Source: Rheum nobile (Eukaryota; Streptophyta; Magnoliopsida; Caryophyllales; Polygonaceae). From it: a stretch of 64,000 nucleotides of DNA. The position numbers and the translations under genes were made by a program. The notes below the pieces were generated by a model. That model searched no databases. It saw only the letters and a list, made by a program, of their open reading frames with translations, and was not told where the DNA came from. Positions 52,082 through 63,082 of this stretch are shown one piece after another; position 1 is the first letter of the stretch, and each line of letters opens with the position of its first letter. The stretch covers positions 2,480,001-2,544,000 of the forward strand of contig WOAB01000506.1 in assembly GCA_027886185.1 (NCBI GenBank), in the 5' to 3' direction.

Positions 52082-53339
52082 GGAGACGATCCAAGTCATG
52101 TGGGTTAATTATATATATCCTCTTAATCCTACTTAATTACAAATGTATTCTTAAATTTTGTAATTTATCTATCCAATTGAACATACTTTATCATGTAAAA
52201 AAAATATAGAAAGATTATCTATTTGTTTCATACTATTCTTCTTCTAATTGTAAAGTCATTTTTTCACCAACCTCTCTAAGTGTTACTACTCGTCTATATA
52301 TTATTTATATTGGGTAAGACACTAAAACCATATTAATATCATAGATCATCTAACAATTTACTGAATTAGTATTAATCTTTTTAATATCATGGCAAACCAT
52401 AATAGTAAGGGTTTGTTTGGGGTTTCAATTTATAATGTCACTATTATTTGAAAAGGTATTATTTTGATAAAAGTATCTATGTTACTTTGAAATTTGTGTA
52501 TTATAATTACCCCACCTCTAAAAAGCAAAATGAAAAAAGACAATGTATTATAATTATCCCACTTCTCAAATAAAAGAAAATAAAAAAAGACATTTTTGAG
52601 AATAATATGTGTGCACCAAATATATTTATTTCCAATAAACTATGTATAACAAAAAATGGCATTATAATGTTGTAGCTAAACAAACCCTAAATATAAATGA
52701 AATAAATCAAGGTCAATGAACATATGAATACAAGGATCATCAAAGCAAGAACCCTTTTAAAAAGTACAAGTTTTGAAAGTTACATATGATTCAATTAGCA
52801 AGGATTGTAGAACCTTTTATCAGAAGAAAATAAACATTTCTTTGTATTACCAAACAAGGATCCGGGTAGTCCCTACTTAAGCAGCAATGATGAGGGAAGC
52901 AATGCCAAAGAACAGTGTCATTCACTTCGGTATACTGCTTAATAAGGAGAAAAATCATGAGATTGTAATTAGTCGGTACATTATATAGGGATGAACAGAA
53001 TAGATATTATTAGTGTATTTCTTCAAAATATTAATGTAGGTTTGTGGAAGGTTCATGTGAATACTGAAAGAAGAACATACACACTTAAACAGCTTAGGCC
53101 CAAATGAAGGTGAGAAGATAAGGAAGTTGCATAAGAGTTTTATCTTTGATCCAAGAGCGCTTCCAATCACAGGATCTAACCTAATTACCAATCAATCATA
53201 GCATGTATTTGTCAAAATTCAAAGCTGATAGATCTACAGCAACTCGATTTCAAAAGAAACCCAACCCCATGTGAAACGGAAACCAAAAATTCCCAATGAA
53301 AATCCTAAACCAAAAAACCCCGCCGCCACCTCCCCTTTC
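52082..53339. other. Intergenic, AT-rich
   Basis: Promoter side of the acetyltransferase gene and AT-rich spacer. No gene or named repeat is recognised. Confidence 0.5.
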
Positions 53340-53960
53340 CCTCACCCCTAACCATGGTTCACAGAGCGCTGAGCCCGATCCTTAGCGTGCACCATCCCCA
53401 CCTGCTCTGAACCGCCAGCCTCCCTTCTACCCACCCGCTCTGCACCGAGCCCTCGACCCACACCGAGCCCTCGCCCAGAACGCGGCCCCTCACTCCGGCG
53501 GACTTGCAGATCCATGTCGGTACCGACCATCGAGCACCGATGATCAGATCCGCTCCTCACCACGGCCCCTGCTGAACCGCACCGACCCACCGGCACTCGC
53601 GCCTCACCGGCATTCACACCTCACCGGCACCCGCCGACTCCTTCAGCACCGCGATGCAATTCTCACCGGGAAGAAAGTACCGGCAAGAATCGCATAGCCC
53701 GCCAGGCGTCAGATCCGGAGTCCTTTTTGTTTTTGACCCATTTTTTTTTTTCGATTCTGTTGAAAGACATTCTTTGGATGATAGAGCTTGTCTAGACGAT
53801 GAATCGAGTTGTAATTCCGACTTAATAAAGGATGACCATCCTTCCGACGACACAACGTTTGTTTGTGTTTTACTCACCTCACATCTTGGTTTTTCGTTGT
53901 TTTTGTTTCTCTTGGTTGTTGTTGTATTACCGGTTTGTCCGGATGCTAGTTTCTGACCTC
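53340..53960. other. GC-rich island of unknown nature
   Basis: From about 53325 to 53720 the sequence is rich in CACCGG/CCGACC-type motifs, unlike the AT-rich surroundings. From 53720 to 53960 it becomes T-rich on the plus strand. Minus-strand frames at 53348-53617 and 53614-53877 are Arg/Gly-rich or Ser/Lys-rich and match no family I know. Possibly a retroelement or gene fragment. Confidence 0.3.
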
Positions 53961-54897
53961 TCGAAATTTTACACTTCGAATTCTTAAAAATAAAAACCCA
54001 AAATATAACAGCGAGCCAGAACCGAGATACCTAGTTGACTATAAAACTACCAAACCAAAAATCTAACCCATATACACTTAAATCAGACACTTGCAGATGA
54101 AAATCCACTGGTACCAAAGATCCTAACATAGCTAAAACAAAAGTAGACAGAGACCCAAAGCGATCTAATTCTTAGCAAGCATCAATACAAGTGACATCAA
54201 GCAACAGTAATGAACAATAAACAAAATGGACTGGAGTGCAAATCAGAACTGAACTGCCTAGTTTCATCACTTCTCTATCGTATACTTTCATCACAATGAA
54301 CTCAGAATAACATTTAATCTGGAAAAGAAAATGAACTCCATCCAGAACTGAAATAAACATAGACTGTAGCAACAGCAAAAGAGAAGGCCAGGAGCTGAAG
54401 GGGTTGAAGTAGAGAGCATCAGCATATACAAAAAAGGGAAATAATTTCATAAACCAAAACCTTTCCATATATTCCTTCTGCTGTAATTTGACCAGAACAC
54501 ATAAGCTATTTTTTGTTCTCGGCTTTTCAACCATTTTCTACAGGAAGTGAAGAAAATGGAAACTAAAAGAAGGAAATAAATCCCTAAGAAACTATGCAAG
54601 TTTTACCCAGAGCCTCCTACAAGTCATATCAAACTAAAACCCTATCCTACCCTTTTCTGCTAGAGATAAACAAGGCATCAGCTTCAGATAGGTAGGATTT
54701 AGGCACCATAACCGCTTCAATATTTTGCAAAACAGTATATGTGGATCTCAAATTATACCCAACTCACCGTTCACTATAATCACTCCTGAACTTGATTAAC
54801 CAGCATTCCATGAAAAAAGAGAAGAAACAAAAATTCTCCCCTCCCGAAATCTGTCACTTCTCCAATCCAGTGTGCAAAAATGATCAAAATTCAAATG
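53961..54897. other. Intergenic and probable 3' UTR of the downstream minus-strand gene
   Basis: No convincing coding region. The part near 54897 should include the 3' UTR of the gene ending at 54898. Confidence 0.45.
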
Positions 54898-57800
54898 TCA
54901 GGCAGAAGACTCAGATGTGCTGAAATCTGAGGTAGGTACACCAGAACACGTTTCTTGAGGCTCATCCTGTCCCGCATTCTTCAGCTGCAAGCCCCGGCAG
55001 AGTTTAGAGGCTGGTTTCAATTTTATGTACTGTGAAAATGAAAATCATATCAAAATTTTGAAATGTTGAAAGATTCTACAATAAACCTTCAAATATCTAA
55101 TGCATTCCAATTTTATAAGATGTATCTACCGAGATATTCAATAAATTGGATCATGCACTGTATAGAAAGTAATTAACTGCACCATATTATTACACATCAA
55201 GTTCCAAAAATTACACTCAAACCATATTTTTTATTTGGTCATTTTCATTGTTAAAGTGACAAGTGATAACAAATCAGAAGCAGAATAAAAAAGGAGATAA
55301 TTCTCAATTCCAATTCAGAAAGCCAAATAAGGTATTTACCTCTTGATAAAAAGCATTTATCTCCTCCTCAGTAAGTCCTTCATCATCACCAGCATTTTCC
55401 TCCCAACCAAGAGAGCGCAAAAATGCAGCCTCCTCCTCATCTGGAATGAAGGCAGCATTGTCACTAGTACTGTTGCCTGAACCCTCACCATGTCCCTCTA
55501 ACAAGGTACATGCATCGCCATTACATATAGTTTCACCGTCATTCTTAACTGGACTTGCAGGTGCAACAGATACTTCTTTATAGTCATCTGATTTTTCCAG
55601 GTCAGATGAAACAACAGGGCTAGAAAGAGCACCCACAGCTGATTTGCTCATAGATTTCTTCCTCATCAGTTTAAAGAAATCACTTCGGCTCTGGGCATGA
55701 GCTGAGGAAGGTTTCTTGTCAACCATGGAGGCCGAATTCAGAAAAGAGGCAGAAGTCTTGGTAGAAGCAGAAAACTTAGGGTTCCCAGGGTTCTTAGTTG
55801 CAACAGAAGAAGCTGATATAGTACCAGCAGAAGCTTGACCATTTACAGAATTACCAGTAGCACTGCTCGTTGGACTGAAAGTTTCCTTCAATGCTAGCGA
55901 GACACCATTCTCCCGTCCTGGTTTTAGCACAATGAGCTTTCCAGTATGGGATGTTTTAGCAGCATCCGTCTTAACACTTGCACCACGAAGCAATTGATTA
56001 GCTGGCTGTAGAGATGGTAACAGGTGCCCATTCTTTAATGCAGTCACTTGATCCCCATATCTTGGAGTCTTCGGTTTCATCTTGTCAGAGGAATTAAGGA
56101 CCTGAGAAAAATTATGGCAAGGATCACTCCATGTTTTCTGCGGTCAAACATAGATTTTCAAAGACACATGGAATGGAATTAAATATCATAAACTATCAAG
56201 AAGAGGAAAACAGAGAAAGAAAACTGGACATAATAAGAAAAACATGGAGGCTCTTCACTATAACGAGCCACTCTATCCTTTTTCAAGTGAATTTAACTGT
56301 GAAATGCTTTTCTAGAGTGCCTAAAAGATTTTTTTATATTCGATGTGAAAATGCTGCATCTCCACTGTTATTCAACAGGTTCAATATTGTACGTATATAG
56401 GAATTTTGTAAGCAATTATAGATCCTAGAAGGCCATTTTAATTGTTCAATATTGGTAAATTTAAATCAATTTGTTTTGCTTTAGTTCAGTCAATCAATCA
56501 TGAAAGAAAAATGGTGATGTAACATGTATTTATTATCCTGGAAATGGAACCATCCCCAATGTATGTTTCATAATACACATTACACTTTTATATAATTCAC
56601 ATTGTAAGCACACACTAATTAATGGAAAGGATAGATCCCAGAAGGAAAAAATGTAAGAAACATGGAAACAAAGACAAAAATAAACGTCATGTATGGTTGT
56701 TAATTCAGTCATTCATTGTAAGCGTATGTTGATTTATGAAAAAGGATAGGTCCACGCCAAAAACTGGAGACGCATGACGACCTAGAAAAATAAATGTCAT
56801 GTACGGTAGTTCCAATTAAACAAAATGACCCTTGAATCGCTCAAGTGTTTTAGGTAACGATAGCATTATAAGACATCTCACATAGACAGATTGCTATTTA
56901 ATATTCATACACTACAGCAGTTCACTAATATGCATTTTCTTTATGGCACCAGGAGAATAACACTTACATATGATAACTCCAAAGCAACAATATCATTGGT
57001 TAATCATTCTCATTCAATATGAAAACTTCATAAGTTGGTTAATCATCTCATTCAATATGGAAACTTCATAAGTGCAATATCGCAATGAATCACTTCTAGT
57101 GCATAAATATTAAAATACAATATGTTCAGAAACGCCACTGCCAGATAGATTCGATCTATTAATATAATTTCTAGTCCAATAAAGACCACAAACCATTTCA
57201 CTGGAAAATCTTAACACTTGTACTGCAACGCTACCCATAATAGGTCAAGCTTTACCTTAACATCACTAAACTACCTCACAATTATTTGTAGTACAGTCTA
57301 ATGATAACGTGAAATTAGCAATGCACCAAGAAAAAGTTAATATAGTGTTACAATAATAAGTTAATTCATTGAATGTCACTTTGTAATTCAACAAATACCT
57401 GTGCTGCACATAAATCAAACTCAAAGGCCAAATATGGATGAATTCAACAAATAATTTCATTCAAATGACATTAATGAACTAGCCTTGGATTTGACAAGAC
57501 ATGTATTTTTTTTTTGCTAAAACAATAACTTTGCACTTCAGAATAAAAAACAACTTGCACTTGGTATCCATTTTATGAAAAGTTGAAAACTTCATTTTCC
57601 TCTTTCCAATTGCTGCTATAGTACATACACGGCTATTCATTGCCTCTCTGCGCTAAATGATGCACATTTGAGACCCTAAAAACCAATGCTGACATTGCTG
57701 ACTAGTTAGACTCAAGGAGCAGTATGAAAGGGATTCTTCCGCTTTCAGCATCACAGTTTTGGAACTGGGGATAAACAGATTCCATATTATTCCAAACGAC

Positions 57801-60017
57801 ATGCAAAGAGCAATGCTGGGCATGAAACACATAGCATGTACAGCAGTTCTAGATCCTAGACACTAGGCATGAAGCACTACAACTCCTCATGGTTAAAATT
57901 GACAGTCACATGCTGATTATTCATCATATAATTAAAATATAAGATACACAAACCAAAAAGGTGTTAGACAAGAACTAAAAATTGTCACCTAAGAATCTGC
58001 CACACGCCTAGCCACTGAGGCAACTAGTAGGTCGCTTCAAACCTTCTAAAGGGGACAATGAACATGAGGCGGGCATGACATACCTCATGCACCTAGGCAC
58101 TAGAGCAATGAAGCAAGCATCAATGTAACAAATGCAACTAATCTCTATTTTTATTCCGTACTTATACTTAATGTGGATCCTGTGCTATACTAATGATATT
58201 TACAATATATTTTTCAAAAAATCCACATGTAAAAGAGCATGGATTTCTTAATATACTTTTTCACACCAATCTTCAACATACCATATGAGTACAAATTCAC
58301 ATTATAAAGCATGCATACTATATTTGACGTTAATATTAGTAACAGGAGATGCCCTACATTTAAGAGTGCAACTGATTCTATGAAGTGGCATGATTTTCAG
58401 CTTGTCCCACACCTAGGCACCTATGAGAGCCGCCCAATTTAATGTTCTCCGCTGTTTTTTTCTTCATTGTGCACAAGCAAAACGTGATTTTACGAATGAC
58501 ATGAAGGTTAAAACCATATGGGTGTCAAGCCACATTTTCAACACTAGCAAACAGGATGAAATTGATATCCAACTATTAAAGTACATCTAATAAGTAAGCA
58601 GTTTATCACATCTCTGCATTGTAGATTTGTAGTCAATAATAGAAATTTCTTTAAGCAACTAGATGCAACAATACCTATCTCAGCATCAAAGTGACTAAAG
58701 TCCACATTAAAAAAAATGAAGAGCACAGATGGTCAGTCAGCACAGACTAAATGAACAATCTTTGCTACGAGACAGTTGTGAGGGAAGTTTTAACAAAAGT
58801 GAGGAAAAAAATACAACAATGATATAATGGCCATTAGATATCATATATCATCATATCAACCACAAAGTTTACAACCAACTTATCTGGATTAAGAAGAAAC
58901 CATGGACCGTTTCTTACATTTTTAGGCATCGAGGTTGTCATTGGTATTAGCCGCATGGATTGCAAGACTGCCAACTCTTCACGCTTTTGGTTTTGCATAG
59001 AAGGCTGCAGAACATAATAGACAACAAAGATGCAAATATGTCATTTGTCATGAAAAAAAATGTTAATCGAAGTCATTTAAAAGACAAATCTTAGTACCTG
59101 ATGCGCAGAATGAGATTTTAATGGAGCCTGCACCAATGCTTCAGCCATATTAAGACCATTTGTGGTGCTAGAGGGTGCTGGTGCTGAAGAAGCAGCTGGC
59201 TGTAGCAGTGTGGACGGTACAGTGTTGCCTTCAGCTCCTACAGGCACTTCAGCAAGAGCTGAGGTCCAGCCCTCCCCACCAATCAAGGATGAATTACCAA
59301 TGGACAGGCTTTGCATGCTCCTGCTCAACCCAGGAGATGGAACTCTCACAGTATCTGGTGTTACAGGTCTATCATCAGATCCAAGTGATGGAAAGTCTCT
59401 TTCAAATGCCATCTTCTCCATGCTATGAACAGAAACTAGACCATTTGTATTGTCATGGCTGCTGTGACCAGTGCCCCTCAAACCTACATTAGCTTTTCCC
59501 TGCAGGACCTCACTCGGCTTCCTTGAAACCATTGACTGAGAACGCCTTAACAAGTCCTTCTCAATTCTCCCAGTCATGATGCTCCTCAAAGGATCAGAAT
59601 ATTCAGCATCCCAATGGTCATCAATAGATAACTTGTCTCTTTTGGTGTCGCGTTGACTCCTGGTGAAGCCACTGTAAGATCGAAAATACTGATTTTTCTC
59701 ATGCTTAGCGGATCCATTACGGCCAGAACTTCTACTATTAGAAGACACATTCCAATCTGGCAATGATGAATCATTCTTAGCAACGCCCTTGGAACATTTA
59801 GTTATTTTGGACAATACTGACAACGGCCCATCTATGACAATAAACAGGTAAAAGCATAAATACTAGGCCTTGAAAGAATCATTAGGGGAGAAAAAGAGCA
59901 AGAAGATATGGTACCTGATTGTGATGATGCAAAATGGTGGCTTGAACCACCACTCCCAGTGGCACTTCCAGAACTCCTCAGCCATTCTGGAACTAAACTG
60001 GGTTCACTTTTGTCCAT
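54898..60017 (-). CDS. Plant-conserved Ser-rich protein of unknown function (605 aa, 5 exons)
   Basis: Exons (minus): 59915-60017, 59098-59831, 58918-59004, 55340-56101, 54898-55029. GT/AG borders and phases agree throughout, giving 605 residues. It starts MDKSEPSLVPEWLRSSGS. Residues 35-279 are low-complexity Ser/Arg/Gly-rich with conserved-looking DFPSLGSDDR and GGEGWTSALAEVP. Residues 280-308 form a charged EELAVLQSMRLIPMT segment. The C-terminal part has an acidic block (about 527-562) with EEEAAFLRSLGWEENAG and EEEINAFYQE, then a basic YIKLKPASKLCRGLQ start of the last exon. I recall proteins with these blocks across land plants, without an assigned function. There is no signal peptide or membrane segment, so a nuclear or cytosolic, largely disordered protein is likely. 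Intron 3 is long (2.8 kb). Confidence 0.88.
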
Positions 60018-61200
60018 AAGGACTATTTTACATGATCATCAAATATATGACCAAGTTTAAGTACCACCTTCTTTCCTTATCAGCATACGCCAAATACTTT
60101 TTTGTAATGCCAAAAAAAAAACCTAGCTCTTCCTTTCTTACTGGTCTACCCTTTTACATCCAGTGAGGTTTGCCTAATAAAATTCAACCTGATTCTGTTT
60201 CTCCACTACAGCTTTTTGCAGCGGTCTCTGACCAAATCTCTAATCACACAACCAGATCAAATCCAAGAGAATCACCATAAAGACCCAAAATCACTGAAAG
60301 GAAGCCCCTCTCTTAAAAGAAAGAATGTAAATCTGGTTTCTCTATACAGTTGAAGGCAGGATTTCCAGACTTCTTAAGCATTAAGCAAAAGGATTAAGGG
60401 GGCAAACTAGCAGAACAACTGAATAGTCGAGTAATAACAAAGAAAGAAGAGGGTACTTGAAGTCACTAAGGAAGACAATATCCAGTCATTTTCCGGAGGA
60501 AACAAAGGCGGTGTATCGAGTAAGTAAAGATGGGAAATAAAAGAAAACCTCTCTACAGCTCCATCTTCGGATGACAAAGATGGATTTGCAGAACAGAAAC
60601 ACGAACCGTTCACAAGACCCTCATCCCTGCCACACCCACGCCATAATTGGCGCCGAAACCTGACAGCATGAGATACCGCTTTTCCCTCAATCAAAACCCT
60701 AGAAATCACAGAGAATCGAAACAATTATCCAGCAATCGAAACCCTAATATACGTCCGCCGATTATACGACTTAAGGTCTCAATACAGAAGTAACAAGCAT
60801 CACCACCACAATCCTGAAGATAAAACAGAAAACCCTAGAAACGCCGAATTCGAATTACGGAATTTTTTACTCCTCCGATTAACTTTGAATACCATTAACC
60901 AGTTGCTTATTTAAAAGGAAAAATGATCAATACCCTAATTGTTGATAACCGTCGGAGAACAAATAAAAGGGTGTTTGCGGTGTTAATGGCGAAGAGATTT
61001 TTCTATTTTTACCAATAATAAACCTTGCAATCGGCGAATTGTGAAAACAAATTGTATCGGGCAGAGGGCGAACGCAGCAGGGAAATTAGGGTTTTATCCT
61101 AGGCGGAGAAGAAATGGAGGCTGAGACTTTGGGAGAAAATACGTATGAGGGGGAGCTTGCAGTTTCGGAAACCAAGCGTCTGAAGAAGAACCAACCCTGG
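60018..61200 (-). promoter_or_regulatory. 5' leader and promoter region of the unknown-function gene
   Basis: On the minus strand the stretch contains leader-like features: pyrimidine-rich CTTCTTCTTCAG near 61185-61170 and AAAACCCTAATTTCC near 61100-61080. A TATA-like TTTAAATA lies near 60912-60919. A 105-codon frame at 60407-60724 lies upstream of the main start and could be a uORF if that part is exonic. Whether the leader is spliced cannot be decided here. Confidence 0.4.
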
Positions 61201-61419
61201 AGGATTTTGTTTTTATTTTATTTGATTTAATTTAGTTAATCAATTTTATAATGTTATGGCTTAGGCTTTTTCGATTTGGATCCCTTGACCTTTCTAACTT
61301 GTATTTCTATTATGATTATGAATGATTTAATTTCAGCATTCTATAAATGCTCGATATGTATAATTAAACACGATTATTTTTCGGCACATAGGCATTTTTA
61401 CCGTTTAGCGTATAGGCTA
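61201..61419. other. AT-rich spacer before the palindrome-bearing region
   Basis: Nothing recognised. The left limit of the MULE-like relic may lie here, but no terminal inverted repeat could be fixed. Confidence 0.4.
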
Positions 61420-61483
61420 CACACGTAACGTGTGGAGCCATACCACACGTTACGTGTGGGTATATACCACCCGTAACGTGTGG
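61420..61483. repeat. Palindrome cluster 1 (three sites, 24-bp spacing)
   Basis: Sites of the form CCACACGTWACGTGTGG are centred at 61427, 61451 and 61475. Each is two inverted CACACGT halves around a single A or T. The third has one change (CCACCCGT). Linkers between sites are 7-8 bp and unrelated. Confidence 0.95.
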
Positions 61484-61971
61484 TGTTTTAGTATATTAAA
61501 TTGTTTAGTTATAGTATACTTTAGGGCATTTGTGTATGTCATATTATTGTATATTTTTAGTATTTATTTGTGGTTTAATGTTGAATTATTGATTATTTAT
61601 ATATATTATAATGTTGTGTATGAATGTTGTATCATATTATTGTTTATTTTTAGGGAGTATTTGTTTATCTAAAATTAATAAAAAAAACACCCCAAAATAA
61701 TCAACCTAGAAGACATAATAGAATTGTTCATTACGTTGGATGACTACAACCACATTTATCTCAAAATAAAGTAAATAATACATGTTCTTCACCTTCTTCA
61801 TAAACTTAGAAACCCTAACACAAAATAAATGACATCGTCTAGTTGCGTTTGAAGAAATTAGGATAGTCTCTGGTAAAAGTTCGCTTCCTATCATATCTCT
61901 GCTTTAATAAAATTGATTGCTCCCTACAAAAGTTGATAGTACGTAAACAACATTACACAAAAGATACGACA

Positions 61972-62295
61972 TCAAGGCAGTATACGATGTACATCATTAT
62001 ATAGTTTGAGGTTATACCTACGCATCTTATCCACATCTTGTAAAAGTTTTTTATTTTTCTTAACAAGATCTTGATTCTCCTTAACAAGATCTTGTTTTTC
62101 CCGCCATTGTTGTCGAATAATCGCGTGTGCCATGTCCTCGTATATAGGATCAATTCACTTCCTGTAAAAACACCACAGTCTTGGGCATCCCCAATACATT
62201 CTTCCGTAGTTCCACTGTAAATTCCAAGTACGGACAATGGCTTTCAAATTACACGCGCATAGTGGGTTTGTTGATGATTCGGATGAAGATGCCAT
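61972..62295 (-). pseudogene. GRF-type zinc-finger plus coiled-coil ORF with one nonsense codon
   Basis: From ATG at 62295 (MASSSESSTNPLCACNLK) the frame encodes a Cys pattern C-x-C...CP...C with GRMYWGCPR. This is the layout of the GRF zinc finger found in small plant proteins and transposon-associated ORFs. A TGA stands where this finger normally ends in F-x-W-I/V-D (about 62152-62154). The frame then continues with 60 residues rich in Lys, Glu and Leu (EKQDLVKENQDLVKKNKKLL), a likely coiled coil, to TGA at 61972-61974. Total 107 codons, close to complete. It is divergent to the transposase-like gene at 63083 and lies between palindrome clusters 1 and 2. GRF fingers bind nucleic acid. A role in the transposon is inferred. 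Confidence 0.65.
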
Positions 62296-62589
62296 TATTT
62301 GTTGTAGTGCTTGGTTTCCTACAAATATCATTAATCCATTAATATAAAAAATTAGGGATAATAAATCAAAAGAAACTGGAAGAAGAAGCTTATCCACAAT
62401 TGAATCTTCAAGCGTCGCTTGTGTTGGACTTGTTGTAGAGAACAAACAACCCTAATGCCTCTTATATAGTGAAAAACAATGTGTTTGACAGCTAATATAC
62501 AGCTGTATATAACTGTAGTATATAATGATCTCAACCACTAGCATTAATGAACTCAACCACTAGCATTAATAACTTCTCAACAATCATTT

Positions 62590-62822
62590 ACCACCCTAAA
62601 CCCTAAATCCTAATTAAAAGTTTATCTCCTCAATCTCACAAACAAGATAACTAAAATACCCGATTCACCCTTATTAATTAAAGATAAATAGTTAACCCTA
62701 ACCTTAATCATAACCCTAATCCCTAAACCTAAACCTAAACCATATTATCCTAAACCCTACCCCAATACCATATCCCTAAACCCTAAACCCCAAACCCTAA
62801 CCCTACCATAAGCCCTACCCCA
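62590..62822 (+). repeat. Degenerate telomere-like tract
   Basis: Many interrupted CCCTAAA, CCCTAAC and CCTAAAC heptamers occur between about 62592 and 62820. There is no long perfect run. It is either a decayed interstitial telomeric stretch or a low-complexity part of the surrounding element. Confidence 0.75.
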
Positions 62823-62859
62823 AATTCTAACAAAAAGTCTCATACGCCTAAACCTTGAA

Positions 62860-62924
62860 CCACACGTAACGTGTGGAATCAGCTCACACGTTACGTGTCA
62901 TGCTATTCCACACGTAACGTGTGG
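62860..62924. repeat. Palindrome cluster 2 (three sites, 24-bp spacing)
   Basis: Sites centred at 62868, 62892 and 62916. The middle one ends CGTGTCA instead of CGTGTGG. Same palindrome as clusters 1 and 3. Confidence 0.95.
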
Positions 62925-63082
62925 TTCAGTCTGTGGCAAAACGCATTGAATTAACCGTTTTGTTCCCACTTAACTGTAATAATGACCCGTCTTCTTCCCC
63001 GGCTAACGATCCATTTCGAGCCTAAACCCTCATTTGAAACACTCACAAATTCTTGTTTTGCACTCTAAATTTTTGTTAAAAA

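Noticed and set aside
54172..54534. 120-codon hydrophobic minus-strand frame
   Set aside because: It lies in AT-rich 3' flanking DNA of the 54898-60017 gene. Hydrophobicity reflects base composition and there is no recognisable family.
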